Source of the DNA: Polaromonas sp.
GTDB taxonomy: Bacteria > Pseudomonadota > Gammaproteobacteria > Burkholderiales > Burkholderiaceae_C
Assembly (NCBI GenBank): GCA_030654695.1
Contig: JAURWY010000021.1
Location: 39,935 to 103,934 of the forward strand
Length of the DNA: 64,000 nucleotides
Reading direction: 5' to 3'
Each line of letters begins with the position of its first letter. The stretch's first letter is position 1. Made by a program: the position numbers and the translations under genes. Shown piece by piece: positions 27,127 through 35,923 of this stretch. The notes beneath the pieces were generated by a model. The model saw only the letters and a list, made by a program, of their open reading frames with translations, searched no databases and was not told the DNA's origin.

Positions 27127-28553
27127 TGCGACGCCCCTTGACGCACACATTTAGTTTTGAGAAATGCCTGCAGTCCTTCAATACCACCTTCAGTGCCAAG
27201 ACCACTGTCCTTGTGGCCGCCAAATGGAGTTTCAGGCAGAGAGGCTTGCCATTCGTTGATGCATACGACACCACTATCAATCTCGTGCATGAGCCTGTGA
27301 GCACGGTGAAGGTCGCGAGTAAACGCGTAGGCTGCAAGTCCAAAAGGTAGACGGTTGGCTTCGGCAATGGCTTCATCTAGAGTTTCGAATGAACTCAGCA
27401 ATGCGATGGGGCCGAAAGGCTCGATGTGAGCCGCATCACATGAATGTCCTGGGTTGAGAATCACAGTGGGCTCGTAAAAGAATCCATCTCTCTTGATCCT
27501 CTGCCCCCCTGTGGCAATTTCGATCCCACGAGCACGGGCGTCTTCAACCATTCGGTCTACAGCGTCGACCCGCCGTTGATTCTTAAGAGGCCCCATTTGC
27601 GTGGATGTGTCGAAGGGATTACCAACACGCAGGGCTTGGGTTGCGCTGACAAACTTCGTGCTAAATTCATCAAAGATCATGGCATCCACGTAGAACCTTG
27701 TTGGCGAAGTGCATACCTGACCTGCATTCCGAAATTTGGTGGCGACTGCCATATTCACTACCCTGTCGATGTCAACATCCGAACAAACGATCACCGGTGC
27801 ATGTCCACCTAACTCAAGAACCGCTCGCTTCATCGTCAGTCCCGCCTTAGCGCCAATGCTCTTGCCAATTGACGTTGCTCCAGTGAATGTCACCATAGCG
27901 ATTTCTGGTGATGCACACATCAACTCGGCAATCTGTCCTGGATCACCGAACAACATGTTGACAACGCCATTGGGTATTCCGGCGTCTTGGACCGCTTGTG
28001 CAATGAGTAAGGCGACGCCAGCGGTTTCCTCAGAAGGCTTGAGCACGACGGTACATCCAGCGGCTAGAGCGCTACTGATTTTCCGTGACGGAGTAATAGC
28101 TGGCGCGTTCCATCCAGAAAAAGCACCTACCGGTCCGATTGGCTCCATGAAAACAGTTTGAGTGGTGCCAGATGTACGAGATGGGATACTTCGCCCGTAG
28201 ATTCTTCTCGCCTCCTCTGCCGCCCAATCGAACATTTCTGCAGCTGTATCAACTTCTTTTAGCGCTTCTGCATTAGGTTTACCCAGCTCCAAAGATATTT
28301 GATTAGCGATAGTTACCTTGCGTTCTCGCATGATGAGGGCAACACGTCGCAACAAATTTGAGCGCTCTAAGCCAGATGTTTTTCGCCAAGTTGTAAAAAC
28401 GTCTGTAGCCGCGGTGATGGCTTCTTGAACATCTGTTGCTGATGCAAATAAGTATTGACCGAGTAACTGCCCATCACTAGGATTTTCTACAGAAAATGTA
28501 GATGTAGATGAGCCTGACTTAAACTGACCTGCGATGAATTGTGAATAATGCAT
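27123..28553 (-). CDS. NAD(P)-dependent aldehyde dehydrogenase (succinate-semialdehyde dehydrogenase-like)
   Basis: Oxidises an aldehyde or semialdehyde to the acid. Family motifs in order: PIGPVGAFSGWNAPA, VLKPSEETAG, FTGATSIGKSIG, general base Glu in VLELGGHAPVIV, nucleophile Cys in AGQVCTSPTRFYV and the C-terminal EPFGPIALLSSF. The ATG at 28553 is chosen (476 aa, starting MHYSQFIAGQF); the longer frame to 28664 would overlap the upstream Bug gene. There is a 4-base overlap with the downstream hydroxyacid dehydrogenase. Sequence style is closest to SSADH/lactaldehyde dehydrogenase, but the exact aldehyde is unknown. Confidence 0.9.
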   Translation of the reverse strand: MHYSQFIAGQFKSGSSTSTFSVENPSDGQLLGQYLFASATDVQEAITAATDVFTTWRKTSGLERSNLLRRVALIMRERKVTIANQISLELGKPNAEALKEVDTAAEMFDWAAEEARRIYGRSIPSRTSGTTQTVFMEPIGPVGAFSGWNAPAITPSRKISSALAAGCTVVLKPSEETAGVALLIAQAVQDAGIPNGVVNMLFGDPGQIAELMCASPEIAMVTFTGATSIGKSIGAKAGLTMKRAVLELGGHAPVIVCSDVDIDRVVNMAVATKFRNAGQVCTSPTRFYVDAMIFDEFSTKFVSATQALRVGNPFDTSTQMGPLKNQRRVDAVDRMVEDARARGIEIATGGQRIKRDGFFYEPTVILNPGHSCDAAHIEPFGPIALLSSFETLDEAIAEANRLPFGLAAYAFTRDLHRAHRLMHEIDSGVVCINEWQASLPETPFGGHKDSGLGTEGGIEGLQAFLKTKCVRQGASQ

Positions 28554-28560
28554 ATTAGTT

Positions 28561-29550
28561 TTACTTAATATTCGCATTCTTGATGACGACACCCCATCGG
28601 ATAGTTTGCTCATTAATGTGCTTTGTAAACTGTTCAGGTGTTCCCGTAAATGGATACTGTTCAATCGCTGCTAGCCTATCGACGATCTCCTTTCGATTCA
28701 TTATTTCATTAATGGCAGTATTTAGTTTGATGACAGTTTCCCTGTTTAAACCTGCGGGTCCCATCAATCCGTTCCATGGTTCTGCAGCAAAGCCTTTTAT
28801 TCTATTTTCTCCGAGCGTCAAAATATTCTCCCCGCCACGGCCTGGCACAGAACTGGCAGAAGCTAAGATTCGCAGTTTCCCTGCTTTGACTTGGGGTAGT
28901 GCAGCAGCGCCAGCCAGAAATGAAAAATCTACGCGACCACTGACGATATCTGGGATGGCGGCTGAATCGCCTTTGTATGGAATATGAGTCGCCCTAATTT
29001 TTGTCTCATATTTAAACCATTCGCCGGCCAAGTGATTCACTGAGCCATTACCGGCAGATGCAAAGCTTAATTCCGTTGAGGGGTTTGAGCCTCGATTGAT
29101 TAGATCGTCCAGCGTAACAAGTGAAGATAACGTTGGTGTAACTAGAAAATAAGGATAACTAGCAACTAAGCCGATAGGCGTGAAATCCCTCACTGGGTCG
29201 TAAGGAAGATTCTTTTGTAGATGCGGTGCAATAGCCAGCGTACCACTGCTGCCGAACATCAGTGTGTATCCGTCCGGAGCAGAATTCTTCACAAGTCCCG
29301 CTGCTACTCCACCGTTGGCCCCAGCCTTGTTGTCAATAATAAAGTTCTGATTGAATTTTTTGGACAGTTGCTCCGCCAAAATGCGAGCAACGAAATCAGT
29401 TGGTCCGCCGGCGGTAAAGCCGACTATAACTGTTACAGGTTTACTGGGATAGGCATTGGCCGTTTGTGATGACGCAGCGCTACTAATAGACAGTGAGCCT
29501 AATAAAATTGCAGTACTAATCAGGATTTTATATTCATTGCATTTAATCAT
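28561..29550 (-). CDS. Bug-family (TctC-like) periplasmic binding protein
   Basis: Tripartite tricarboxylate receptor homologue, 329 aa. Signal peptide (basic MIKCNEYK, hydrophobic core, cleavage near ASS-QTANA), then AYPSKPVTVIVGFTAGGPTDFVA, DNKAGANGGVAAGLV and the SYPYFLVTP central block. No tctAB genes nearby. Codon use is A/T-rich like its operon neighbours. It sits between the lactonase-like and aldehyde dehydrogenase genes, so it may capture the pathway's substrate or an acid intermediate (inference). Confidence 0.92.
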   Translation of the reverse strand: MIKCNEYKILISTAILLGSLSISSAASSQTANAYPSKPVTVIVGFTAGGPTDFVARILAEQLSKKFNQNFIIDNKAGANGGVAAGLVKNSAPDGYTLMFGSSGTLAIAPHLQKNLPYDPVRDFTPIGLVASYPYFLVTPTLSSLVTLDDLINRGSNPSTELSFASAGNGSVNHLAGEWFKYETKIRATHIPYKGDSAAIPDIVSGRVDFSFLAGAAALPQVKAGKLRILASASSVPGRGGENILTLGENRIKGFAAEPWNGLMGPAGLNRETVIKLNTAINEIMNRKEIVDRLAAIEQYPFTGTPEQFTKHINEQTIRWGVVIKNANIK

Positions 29551-29616
29551 AATTTGTCTCTTTGGATTTTGTGGCTGTGATGGTTGAAAGGGGTAAAATG
29601 TTAATATAAATATCTA

Positions 29617-30399
29617 TCACGCAATGCGATAGGCTTGTACGCCATTCACATTAATCAGAGGGAATCTTTCGCAAACCATCGGATCGTGTCCGGGTATGAT
29701 GTTGGCTTCGCCATCGGCAAGTTCTAAAAGCCTATCGAACCCAACGAGCATGTCTGTCATGTTAAAAACAGCTGGAAAAGGATTTCTCAAAGTGAAGTTT
29801 TCGTAATAGTGTGCTGCATCTGATGCCAGTACGATCCAACCCTTTTCTGTATTGACGCGAACGACTTGCAGGCCGTCTGTATGACCACCGATACAATGAA
29901 GTTCTATTCCCTCATGCAGGCAATGTTCACCATTAATAATTTGTACTTTGCTTTGGTAAAGACGCTTGATAAGTTGTGAAATATCTTCAGTGGAGAAAAA
30001 ATGATTAAGAAGTGGGGCGCACATACATTTCCCAGTGGCAAATTGCACTTCACGTTCTTGCACCCATATAGTAGAGTCTTTGAATTCATCAAGATTGCCG
30101 GCGTGGTCGTAATGCAAGTGAGTAATAACCAAATCTTGAATATCTTCTGGTTCGTACCCCAAGAGTCTTAGTGACTCGGTCGGCGTGCATAAGTAGGATC
30201 GCTGGCGAGCCAATGCGGATGCTGGGCTGAAACCTGTGTCCACTAGAACGACGATATTTTGGCCTACAATTAGCCAGATAAAAAAGTCGAGTGCCATCCA
30301 ATCATCTGGATTTCCTAGTACAGGATTTTGAAAGTTGTCTTTTCTTCGTCGGTTTACAGTAGCATATTTTATTGCAGTAACTTTGTAGTGTGGGATCAT
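29617..30399 (-). CDS. Metallo-beta-lactamase-fold hydrolase of the N-acyl-homoserine-lactonase (AttM/AiiA) family
   Basis: Binuclear zinc hydrolase, 260 aa, of the branch that opens lactones (AHLs, gamma-butyrolactone). The metal ligands are all readable: HLHYDH near residue 95 (HxHxDH), His in CIGGHTDGLQ, Asp in VLASDAAHYYEN and His in IIPGHDPMV. No signal peptide, so cytoplasmic. The operon also encodes an aldehyde dehydrogenase and hydroxyacid dehydrogenases, the same enzyme trio as the Agrobacterium blcABC operon, which favours a catabolic lactonase over quorum quenching. Substrate is inference. Confidence 0.85.
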   Translation of the reverse strand: MIPHYKVTAIKYATVNRRRKDNFQNPVLGNPDDWMALDFFIWLIVGQNIVVLVDTGFSPASALARQRSYLCTPTESLRLLGYEPEDIQDLVITHLHYDHAGNLDEFKDSTIWVQEREVQFATGKCMCAPLLNHFFSTEDISQLIKRLYQSKVQIINGEHCLHEGIELHCIGGHTDGLQVVRVNTEKGWIVLASDAAHYYENFTLRNPFPAVFNMTDMLVGFDRLLELADGEANIIPGHDPMVCERFPLINVNGVQAYRIA

Positions 30400-30401
30400 G
30401 A

Positions 30402-31340
30402 TTATTTCCTAACTATCATCTGCATCAAGCGCTGAAGATACTGTATGACTCCGCCACGAAATGCAAGTACGCAAGCTACAAATATAACCCCCATTATTAC
30501 TGGTACTAGTGAGTAAAACTCACCCGAAAGTAAGTGCTGGATTAACACCATAATGATCGCTCCAAAAACAGGGGCGATGATGGAGCCAATACCACCTAGA
30601 ATCATCATGATGACTCCGTCGGTAGAAAGGTGCCAGTGAACATCCGATAAGCTGGCTAATCCGAATACCACTGTTTTCAATCCGCCGGCAATTGCAGCTA
30701 CACCGGCAGACAGTGTGAAGGCTAATATTTTATATTGATTAACGTTATAGCCAAGTGAGATCACTCGTTGCTCATTGTCTTTTATGGCCTTGAGCACCTC
30801 GCCATATGGTGACTGGACAACGCGGTAGATGCACCACCAAGTGAAAATTACAATTGCCAGTACAAAATAATAAACGACATAGTCATTTGTGAGGTCTAGT
30901 AACCCAAGAAATGCCCCTCGGGGGACTCCTTGGTAGCCATCTTCATTATGGCTGAATGGAGCGGCAACTATAATAAAATAAACTAACTGTGACAGCGCCA
31001 GCGTAATCATTGAGAAGTAAATTCCTTTGCGTCGAATAGCAAGTGATCCAAAAATGAATGCTATAAACATCACGAGTACAAGTGCAAATAAAATCGCTAA
31101 TTCAGGAGTAAAGCCCATGGCTTTTGTGAGATACCCTGTGGCGTATGCAGAGATTCCGAAAAATGCAGCATGACCAAATGAAAGCAAGCCGGCATATCCA
31201 AATAGTAGGTTAAGTGAGCATGCAAATAATGCCATACAGGCCAGCTGTGCAAGCAGTATGGGGTACAGCCAAGCAGGTAGGGTGATTGCCAAAGCGATAA
31301 CGCAATATGTGATTTTCAAGTCAAGGGAATTATTGCTCAC
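30402..31340 (-). CDS. livM: LIV-type ABC transporter permease (LivM), second system
   Basis: Inner-membrane permease, 312 aa. LivM blocks: SLNLLFGYAGLLSFGHAAFFGISAY near the N-terminus and YGEVLKAIKDNEQRVISLGYNV, the ATPase-contacting loop. Only a few bases separate it from livH and from the lactonase-like gene, so all are cotranscribed. A/T-rich codon use compared with the first livM (15073-15939). Confidence 0.93.
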   Translation of the reverse strand: MSNNSLDLKITYCVIALAITLPAWLYPILLAQLACMALFACSLNLLFGYAGLLSFGHAAFFGISAYATGYLTKAMGFTPELAILFALVLVMFIAFIFGSLAIRRKGIYFSMITLALSQLVYFIIVAAPFSHNEDGYQGVPRGAFLGLLDLTNDYVVYYFVLAIVIFTWWCIYRVVQSPYGEVLKAIKDNEQRVISLGYNVNQYKILAFTLSAGVAAIAGGLKTVVFGLASLSDVHWHLSTDGVIMMILGGIGSIIAPVFGAIIMVLIQHLLSGEFYSLVPVIMGVIFVACVLAFRGGVIQYLQRLMQMIVRK

Positions 31341-31343
31341 CGT

Positions 31344-32225
31344 TCACTCCTTTCCGAAAAGACCGGAGGGTCTGACGATCAACACCATTATCATCACAAC
31401 GAATATTACGACTGTAGAGGCTTCTGGCCAGAACGCACGTGTTATTCCTTCTACTATGCCTAGCATCATGCCAGTAAGTATGGAGCCCAAAATAGAGCCC
31501 ATGCCCCCAATTACAACGACAGCAAAAACTACAATTATCAGGCTGTGCCCCATAATGGGACTAACTTGATAGATCGGTGCCGCCAATATGCCAGCAAACC
31601 CTGCCAATGCCACTCCTAGGCCGTAGGTCAAGGTGACTAGTAGTGAGACATTAATGCCAAATGTACGGGCGATTGAAGGGTTTTCTGTTGCAGCCCGTAG
31701 ATACGAACCTAACTTCGTCTTCTCAATGATGGCCCACGTGGTGAAGCATACGGTCAGAGATGCAAAGATTACCCAAAGGCGGTATTTCGGTAGACGCATG
31801 AACCCTAGGTTGACGGATCCTGCCAGCTGTACAGGGGTCTCATAAGACATTCCTGCAGCCCCAAACCAATAACGTGCCAAACCTTCGATAATGTACGCCA
31901 ATCCTAAGGTTAGCAATATTCCGAAAACGTGATCTATTCGATACAGTTGACGGAGTAGTGTGCGCTCTAAAAGACAACCAAATGCGCCAATAATGAGTGG
32001 TACCAAAATTAGAGCATACCAGTAACCAATACCCAGGCGAGTGAGTAGTAGCCATGCTAGCAGTGCACCAAGCATGTATATTGCACCATGGGCGAAGTTT
32101 ACAATGTTCAACATCCCGAAGATCACGGCGAGACCAAGGCTGAGTATGGCGTAGAACGATCCATTGACTAATCCGACAACTACCTGTGCCATTAGCACAG
32201 GTAGGGGCATTCCAAATATTTCCAT
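31344..32225 (-). CDS. livH: LIV-type ABC transporter permease (LivH), second system
   Basis: Inner-membrane permease, 293 aa. The invariant LivH segment SFYAILSLGLAVIFGMLNIVNFAHGA is complete, followed by LLERTLLRQLY and the cytoplasmic loop LRAATENPSIARTFGINV. The C-terminal VRPSGLFGKE is typical. It partners the LivM encoded 3 bases downstream. Confidence 0.94.
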   Translation of the reverse strand: MEIFGMPLPVLMAQVVVGLVNGSFYAILSLGLAVIFGMLNIVNFAHGAIYMLGALLAWLLLTRLGIGYWYALILVPLIIGAFGCLLERTLLRQLYRIDHVFGILLTLGLAYIIEGLARYWFGAAGMSYETPVQLAGSVNLGFMRLPKYRLWVIFASLTVCFTTWAIIEKTKLGSYLRAATENPSIARTFGINVSLLVTLTYGLGVALAGFAGILAAPIYQVSPIMGHSLIIVVFAVVVIGGMGSILGSILTGMMLGIVEGITRAFWPEASTVVIFVVMIMVLIVRPSGLFGKE

Positions 32226-32233
32226 TTAAAGCC

Positions 32234-32953
32234 TCAAATTCCTAGTAATTTTTTTAGCTCTTCTTGATTGGGGAGAATTTCAGATGCCGATAGATGTTTG
32301 ACAACCTGTCCGTGTTCAATGACATACAAGCGATCAGCCAATTCGGACGCAAATTCGAAATTTTGTTCTACCAAGAGAATTGTGAAGCCACGTTGTTTTA
32401 GGGCTGTTATTACCTCTGCAAGTTTTTCGACAATGACAGGAGCCAATCCTTCAGAGACTTCATCTAAAAATAGAATATTGGCACCTGTTCTTAAGATGCG
32501 AGCCATTGCGAGCATTTGTTGTTCTCCACCTGAAAGCCTAGTTCCTTGGCTTTTTCTTCTCTCTAGCAAATTTGGAAATAGTTCATAAATCTCCTTGAGG
32601 TTCATTCCGCCCTTTGCCAGTACTGGTGGAAGCAGTAAATTCTCTTCACAATTGAGTGATGAGTAGATCGCTCTCTCTTCTGGACAATAGCCCACTCCAA
32701 GACGTGCAATTTCGTGTGTTTGAAGTGCTAGGATGTCCGCCCCATTGATGCGTATAACACCTGATCTTTTGTCTGTTAGTCCCAGAATTGCGCGGAGGGT
32801 AGTTGTGCGCCCTGATCCGTTGCGCCCCAACAGCGCGACACATTCACCTTTTTTGACTTGTATATCAATGCCGTGAAGAACATGGGATTCCCCATACCAA
32901 GCCTGCATATTCTGTACGTCTACTGCGTATGTACTCGTCAATTTCGCCCCCAC
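32234..32953 (-). CDS. livF: LIV-type ABC transporter ATP-binding protein (LivF-like) with altered Walker A
   Basis: ATPase of the second importer, 239 aa. The P-loop reads GRNGSGRTT: the catalytic Walker A lysine is Arg49 (codon CGC, 32807-32809), three base changes away from any lysine codon. The signature LSGGEQQMLAMARIL is normal, and Walker B reads ILFLDEVSEGLAP, with valine where DEPS is usual. The rest (IYSSLNCEENLLLPP, VEQNFEFASELADR) follows LivF. If LivG is fully active this would be an asymmetric ATPase pair; alternatively LivF is impaired. The reading frame is intact and there is no sign of decay. Confidence 0.88.
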   Translation of the reverse strand: MGAKLTSTYAVDVQNMQAWYGESHVLHGIDIQVKKGECVALLGRNGSGRTTTLRAILGLTDKRSGVIRINGADILALQTHEIARLGVGYCPEERAIYSSLNCEENLLLPPVLAKGGMNLKEIYELFPNLLERRKSQGTRLSGGEQQMLAMARILRTGANILFLDEVSEGLAPVIVEKLAEVITALKQRGFTILLVEQNFEFASELADRLYVIEHGQVVKHLSASEILPNQEELKKLLGI

Positions 32954-32970
32954 TTGGTTACATGCATGGT

Positions 32971-33735
32971 TTACGTCGAACTTCTTTTCTTTCGCCCCAT
33001 GTAGGCTTCTATAACTCGTTCGTTGTTCGAAACTTCCTCATAATTGCCGCTCGCCAATTCGTTGCCCCTCGCTAGAACAGTGATGCAATCACTAATACCC
33101 GCGACGACTTTCATGTTGTGTTCAACCATGATGATGGTGCGATTTTCAGAAATTTCCTTAACTAGTTGCATGATGTGTTCTACGTCTTCATTACCCATGC
33201 CCTGAGTTGGTTCATCAAGTAATATAATCTGTGGATCAAGAGCGATAGTTGTGGCGAGTTCGAGAGCACGCTTTTGTCCATACGCAATTTCGACGGCTAA
33301 TTTTTCTGCGGCGGACTCAAGTCGCACTTTAGTTAATATTTCCATGGCGCGGTCGTTATACTTGTTTAGCGTCTTGTTCGCACTCCAGAAATTAAGACCT
33401 TGGCCGTCTAATTTTTGTAGTGCGATGCGAACATTCTGCAATACAGTCAGATGGCCAAATACAGCAGATATTTGAAATGACCTAACCATCCCTAGGTTAG
33501 CAATCTCGGAAGGTGACTTGTTCGTTATCTCTAGACCATCCAAAAAAACTTGTCCCCTGGACGGTTTAATGAAATTTGTTAACAAGTTGAAAAAGGTTGT
33601 TTTTCCTGCTCCGTTCGGCCCAATGATGGCGTGAATGTCGCCTTTTTTAACGGATAAGTTAATGGTGCCTACTGCTGTAAAACCATTGAAATCGCGACCT
33701 AAGGATCGGGTTTCTAATATGACATTTTGGGGCAT
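32971..33735 (-). CDS. livG: LIV-type ABC transporter ATP-binding protein (LivG), second system
   Basis: ATPase, 254 aa, with normal Walker A GPNGAGKTTFFNLL, signature region VEIAYGQKRALELATT, Walker B IILLDEPTQGMG and switch histidine in VEHNMKVVAG. It begins directly after an intercistronic hairpin that follows the binding-protein gene. This subunit would carry the intact ATP site given the substitution in its LivF partner. Confidence 0.93.
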   Translation of the reverse strand: MPQNVILETRSLGRDFNGFTAVGTINLSVKKGDIHAIIGPNGAGKTTFFNLLTNFIKPSRGQVFLDGLEITNKSPSEIANLGMVRSFQISAVFGHLTVLQNVRIALQKLDGQGLNFWSANKTLNKYNDRAMEILTKVRLESAAEKLAVEIAYGQKRALELATTIALDPQIILLDEPTQGMGNEDVEHIMQLVKEISENRTIIMVEHNMKVVAGISDCITVLARGNELASGNYEEVSNNERVIEAYMGRKKRSST

Positions 33736-33743
33736 TTTTTAAT

Positions 33744-33765
33744 GGTGCCAACAGAAGTTGGCACC
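33744..33765 (-). other. Intercistronic hairpin between the second LIV binding-protein gene and livG
   Basis: GGTGCCAAC (33744-33752) and GTTGGCACC (33757-33765) form a perfect 9-bp stem with a 4-nt loop, 8 bases after the binding-protein stop. There is no T-run in the direction of transcription, so read-through into livG is expected. It occupies the same place (3' of the binding-protein gene) as the hairpin at 16888-16931 in the first LIV operon, although sequence and downstream gene differ. Confidence 0.7.
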
Positions 33766-33773
33766 TTCAATAG

Positions 33774-35006
33774 TTACTTCGGTTTGACTAAGCTGCACTT
33801 GCTTTCTTGAAGCGTATGAAATGCTTTTTCTCCGGGTACAGTTTCAAGGACTTTGTAGTAGTCCCAGGCAGCGGTGGATTCCTGAGGCGTCTTAACACGT
33901 ACCAAATACATGTCATGAATCAGTTTCCCGTCGTCACGCAACTTGGCGTTCCTTGCGAAAGCATCCTTTATCGGCATATTTTTCATGGCTTTGATCACAT
34001 CGGCAACATCATCGGATTTTGCTTTCTCTACCGCTTTTAGGTATGTGAGCGTGGCCGAATATTGTCCCGCCTGTAATGCAGTTGGCATGCGTTTAGTCTT
34101 TTCGAAGAATTTTCGAGAGAATTTCCGAGAGTCATCGTCCATATTCCAGTAGAACGATTCTGCGAAATGCATGCCGCGAGCATACGCAAGGCCGATGCTA
34201 TGCACATCCATGATGCTCATCAACATAGCGACAGTCTGCTGGCCGCCATCATTAAGGCCGTACTCTTTCGCTTGTTTGATCGCATTCTGCAGATCTAGAC
34301 CTGCGGTAGCGATGGCTACGGCGTTGGCCTTACTTGCTTGAGCCGTTAAAATGTAGGATGAAAAATCGTTACCGGGGAATGGGTAGCGGGAGGACCCCAG
34401 AACTTTCCCGCCAGCTGCTTCGATGAACTTCTTTCCATCGTCCTCCAGCGAATGACCAAAGGCATAGTTCGCCGTTAGGTAATACCAAGTCTTAGCGCCA
34501 TTCTTGACAATTGATTGAGTTCCTACTTTTGCAAGCGCATATGTGTCGTAAACCCAATGTAGATTAGTTGGTGAGCAGTCTTCATTAGAAATACGCGCTG
34601 CGCCAGCTCCAGTGACGATTGTCAGCTTATTCTTCTCTTGTGCTATTTTCATCGCTGCCAATGCGACAGCGCTGCTCCCAAGCTCGGTAACAACATCGAC
34701 TTTGTCTCGATCGAGCCATTCCCTGACGCGAGCGGAGCCGACGTCAGCTTTGTTTTGGTGGTCAGCGCTGACGACTTGTACGGGATACCCAAGTACTTTT
34801 CCACCAAACTCTTCTACTGCGATCTCGGTAGCCACAATCGAACCTTTGCCGACGTTGTCCATGAACGGGCCATTGATGTCTGTTAGAACTCCAATTTTGA
34901 TGATTCCATCCGAAATCTTGGCTTTTGGATCCTGGGCAGTCCCTAGCGTGGCTGATAGTAGTAATAAAGTGCCGAACGCAACTTTTGTTTTGATGAAACG
35001 AGTCAT
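33774..35006 (-). CDS. LIV-type (HAAT) periplasmic substrate-binding protein, second system
   Basis: Type I periplasmic binding protein, 410 aa. Signal peptide (MTRFIKTKVAFGTLLLLSA, cleavage near GTAQ). The mature domain starts ISDGIIKIGVLTDINGPFMD, then VQVVSADHQNKADVGS and TWYYLTANYAFGHSLEDDGKKF. This pattern (GVLTDINGP, YFLTADYAFG) is the subgroup annotated for amides, urea and aromatic acids rather than leucine (family knowledge from memory). A/T-rich, same operon. Confidence 0.93.
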   Translation of the reverse strand: MTRFIKTKVAFGTLLLLSATLGTAQDPKAKISDGIIKIGVLTDINGPFMDNVGKGSIVATEIAVEEFGGKVLGYPVQVVSADHQNKADVGSARVREWLDRDKVDVVTELGSSAVALAAMKIAQEKNKLTIVTGAGAARISNEDCSPTNLHWVYDTYALAKVGTQSIVKNGAKTWYYLTANYAFGHSLEDDGKKFIEAAGGKVLGSSRYPFPGNDFSSYILTAQASKANAVAIATAGLDLQNAIKQAKEYGLNDGGQQTVAMLMSIMDVHSIGLAYARGMHFAESFYWNMDDDSRKFSRKFFEKTKRMPTALQAGQYSATLTYLKAVEKAKSDDVADVIKAMKNMPIKDAFARNAKLRDDGKLIHDMYLVRVKTPQESTAAWDYYKVLETVPGEKAFHTLQESKCSLVKPK

Positions 35007-35032
35007 AGCATCTCCTTTGTGTGTGATAAAAA

Positions 35033-35923
35033 TTACAGTCGAATTGGACTCAAGCCGTTGGCTTCAGCCCAAAAGTCAGTCATTGACGAGGTGTCCTGGC
35101 CGTCTTTTCCCGCATGGCGCGCGAGCTGGAACAGGCTACGGACCAAATTTCCTACCGGCAACGATATCCCTGCAGATTGCGCAGCTTGGCAGGCAAGCGT
35201 TATGTCCTTGAATCCGAGTGCGATGTCGAAACCAGGAGTCAAGTCGCCAGCCAGTACCTTTGATGGCCACTTTTCTTTGAGTTGTCCGTTGGATGCCGTG
35301 GTGCCAGTGAGCACATTGAACGTTCCCTGAATATCTAGACCAAGGGCCTTGGCCAACACCAGTGCCTCCGAGTTGAGTTGGCAGTAGCACAACACCATCA
35401 AATTGTTGATGAGTTTGGTGCGTGTGCCAGTACCAGGACCGCCGCAATGCAGCACAGTGGTTCCCATTTTCAACAACGCAGACTCTATAGTTGAGAAATC
35501 GGCGGACTCGGCCCCCAACATAAATAAGGACTCCCCTCGGTCGGCATGGGCCGCGAGCCGACCAACTGGCGCATCGGCAAACCTGACGCCAGCGGTCTTG
35601 GCCGCTTGGTGTAATTCGTCAACGGTGTCAGTGTCGATGGTGCTCATTTCGACAAATAGCGCTCCTTTCTTCAGCTTTTGAATGACCCCCTGGTCACCCA
35701 GCACTACCTGTCGAACTTGTTTTGGGCCAGGCAGCATCGTAAATACTATGTCGGACTGACTGACCACATCCAACACGCTATGACCGGCAATAGCTCCTGC
35801 CTTTACCAGCAACTGCATAGGGTTGGTTTGCAAGTCAAACACCGTCAGATTTTGGTGATTGCGAAGTAGGTTGGATGCTAGGGCGAAACCCATCCGGCCA
35901 AGTCCAATAAAGCCTATTTTCAT
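35033..35923 (-). CDS. 3-hydroxyisobutyrate dehydrogenase-family oxidoreductase, YihU-like (B)
   Basis: NAD(P)-dependent beta-hydroxyacid dehydrogenase, 296 aa. Rossmann motif IGFIGLGRMGFALASNLL, substrate loop FADAPVGRLAAHA, GGPGTGTRTKLINN with the catalytic Lys, and WPSKVLAGDLTPGFD. These blocks resemble E. coli YihU (sulfolactaldehyde reductase, also reported as gamma-hydroxybutyrate dehydrogenase) more than HIBADH: the PVGR arginine replaces the PVSGG glycines. Overlaps the alpha/beta hydrolase gene by 4 bases (ATGA). Paralogue of 26239-27126 at the other end of the operon. Substrate probably a small omega-hydroxy acid or sulfonate (inference). Confidence 0.88.
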   Translation of the reverse strand: MKIGFIGLGRMGFALASNLLRNHQNLTVFDLQTNPMQLLVKAGAIAGHSVLDVVSQSDIVFTMLPGPKQVRQVVLGDQGVIQKLKKGALFVEMSTIDTDTVDELHQAAKTAGVRFADAPVGRLAAHADRGESLFMLGAESADFSTIESALLKMGTTVLHCGGPGTGTRTKLINNLMVLCYCQLNSEALVLAKALGLDIQGTFNVLTGTTASNGQLKEKWPSKVLAGDLTPGFDIALGFKDITLACQAAQSAGISLPVGNLVRSLFQLARHAGKDGQDTSSMTDFWAEANGLSPIRL

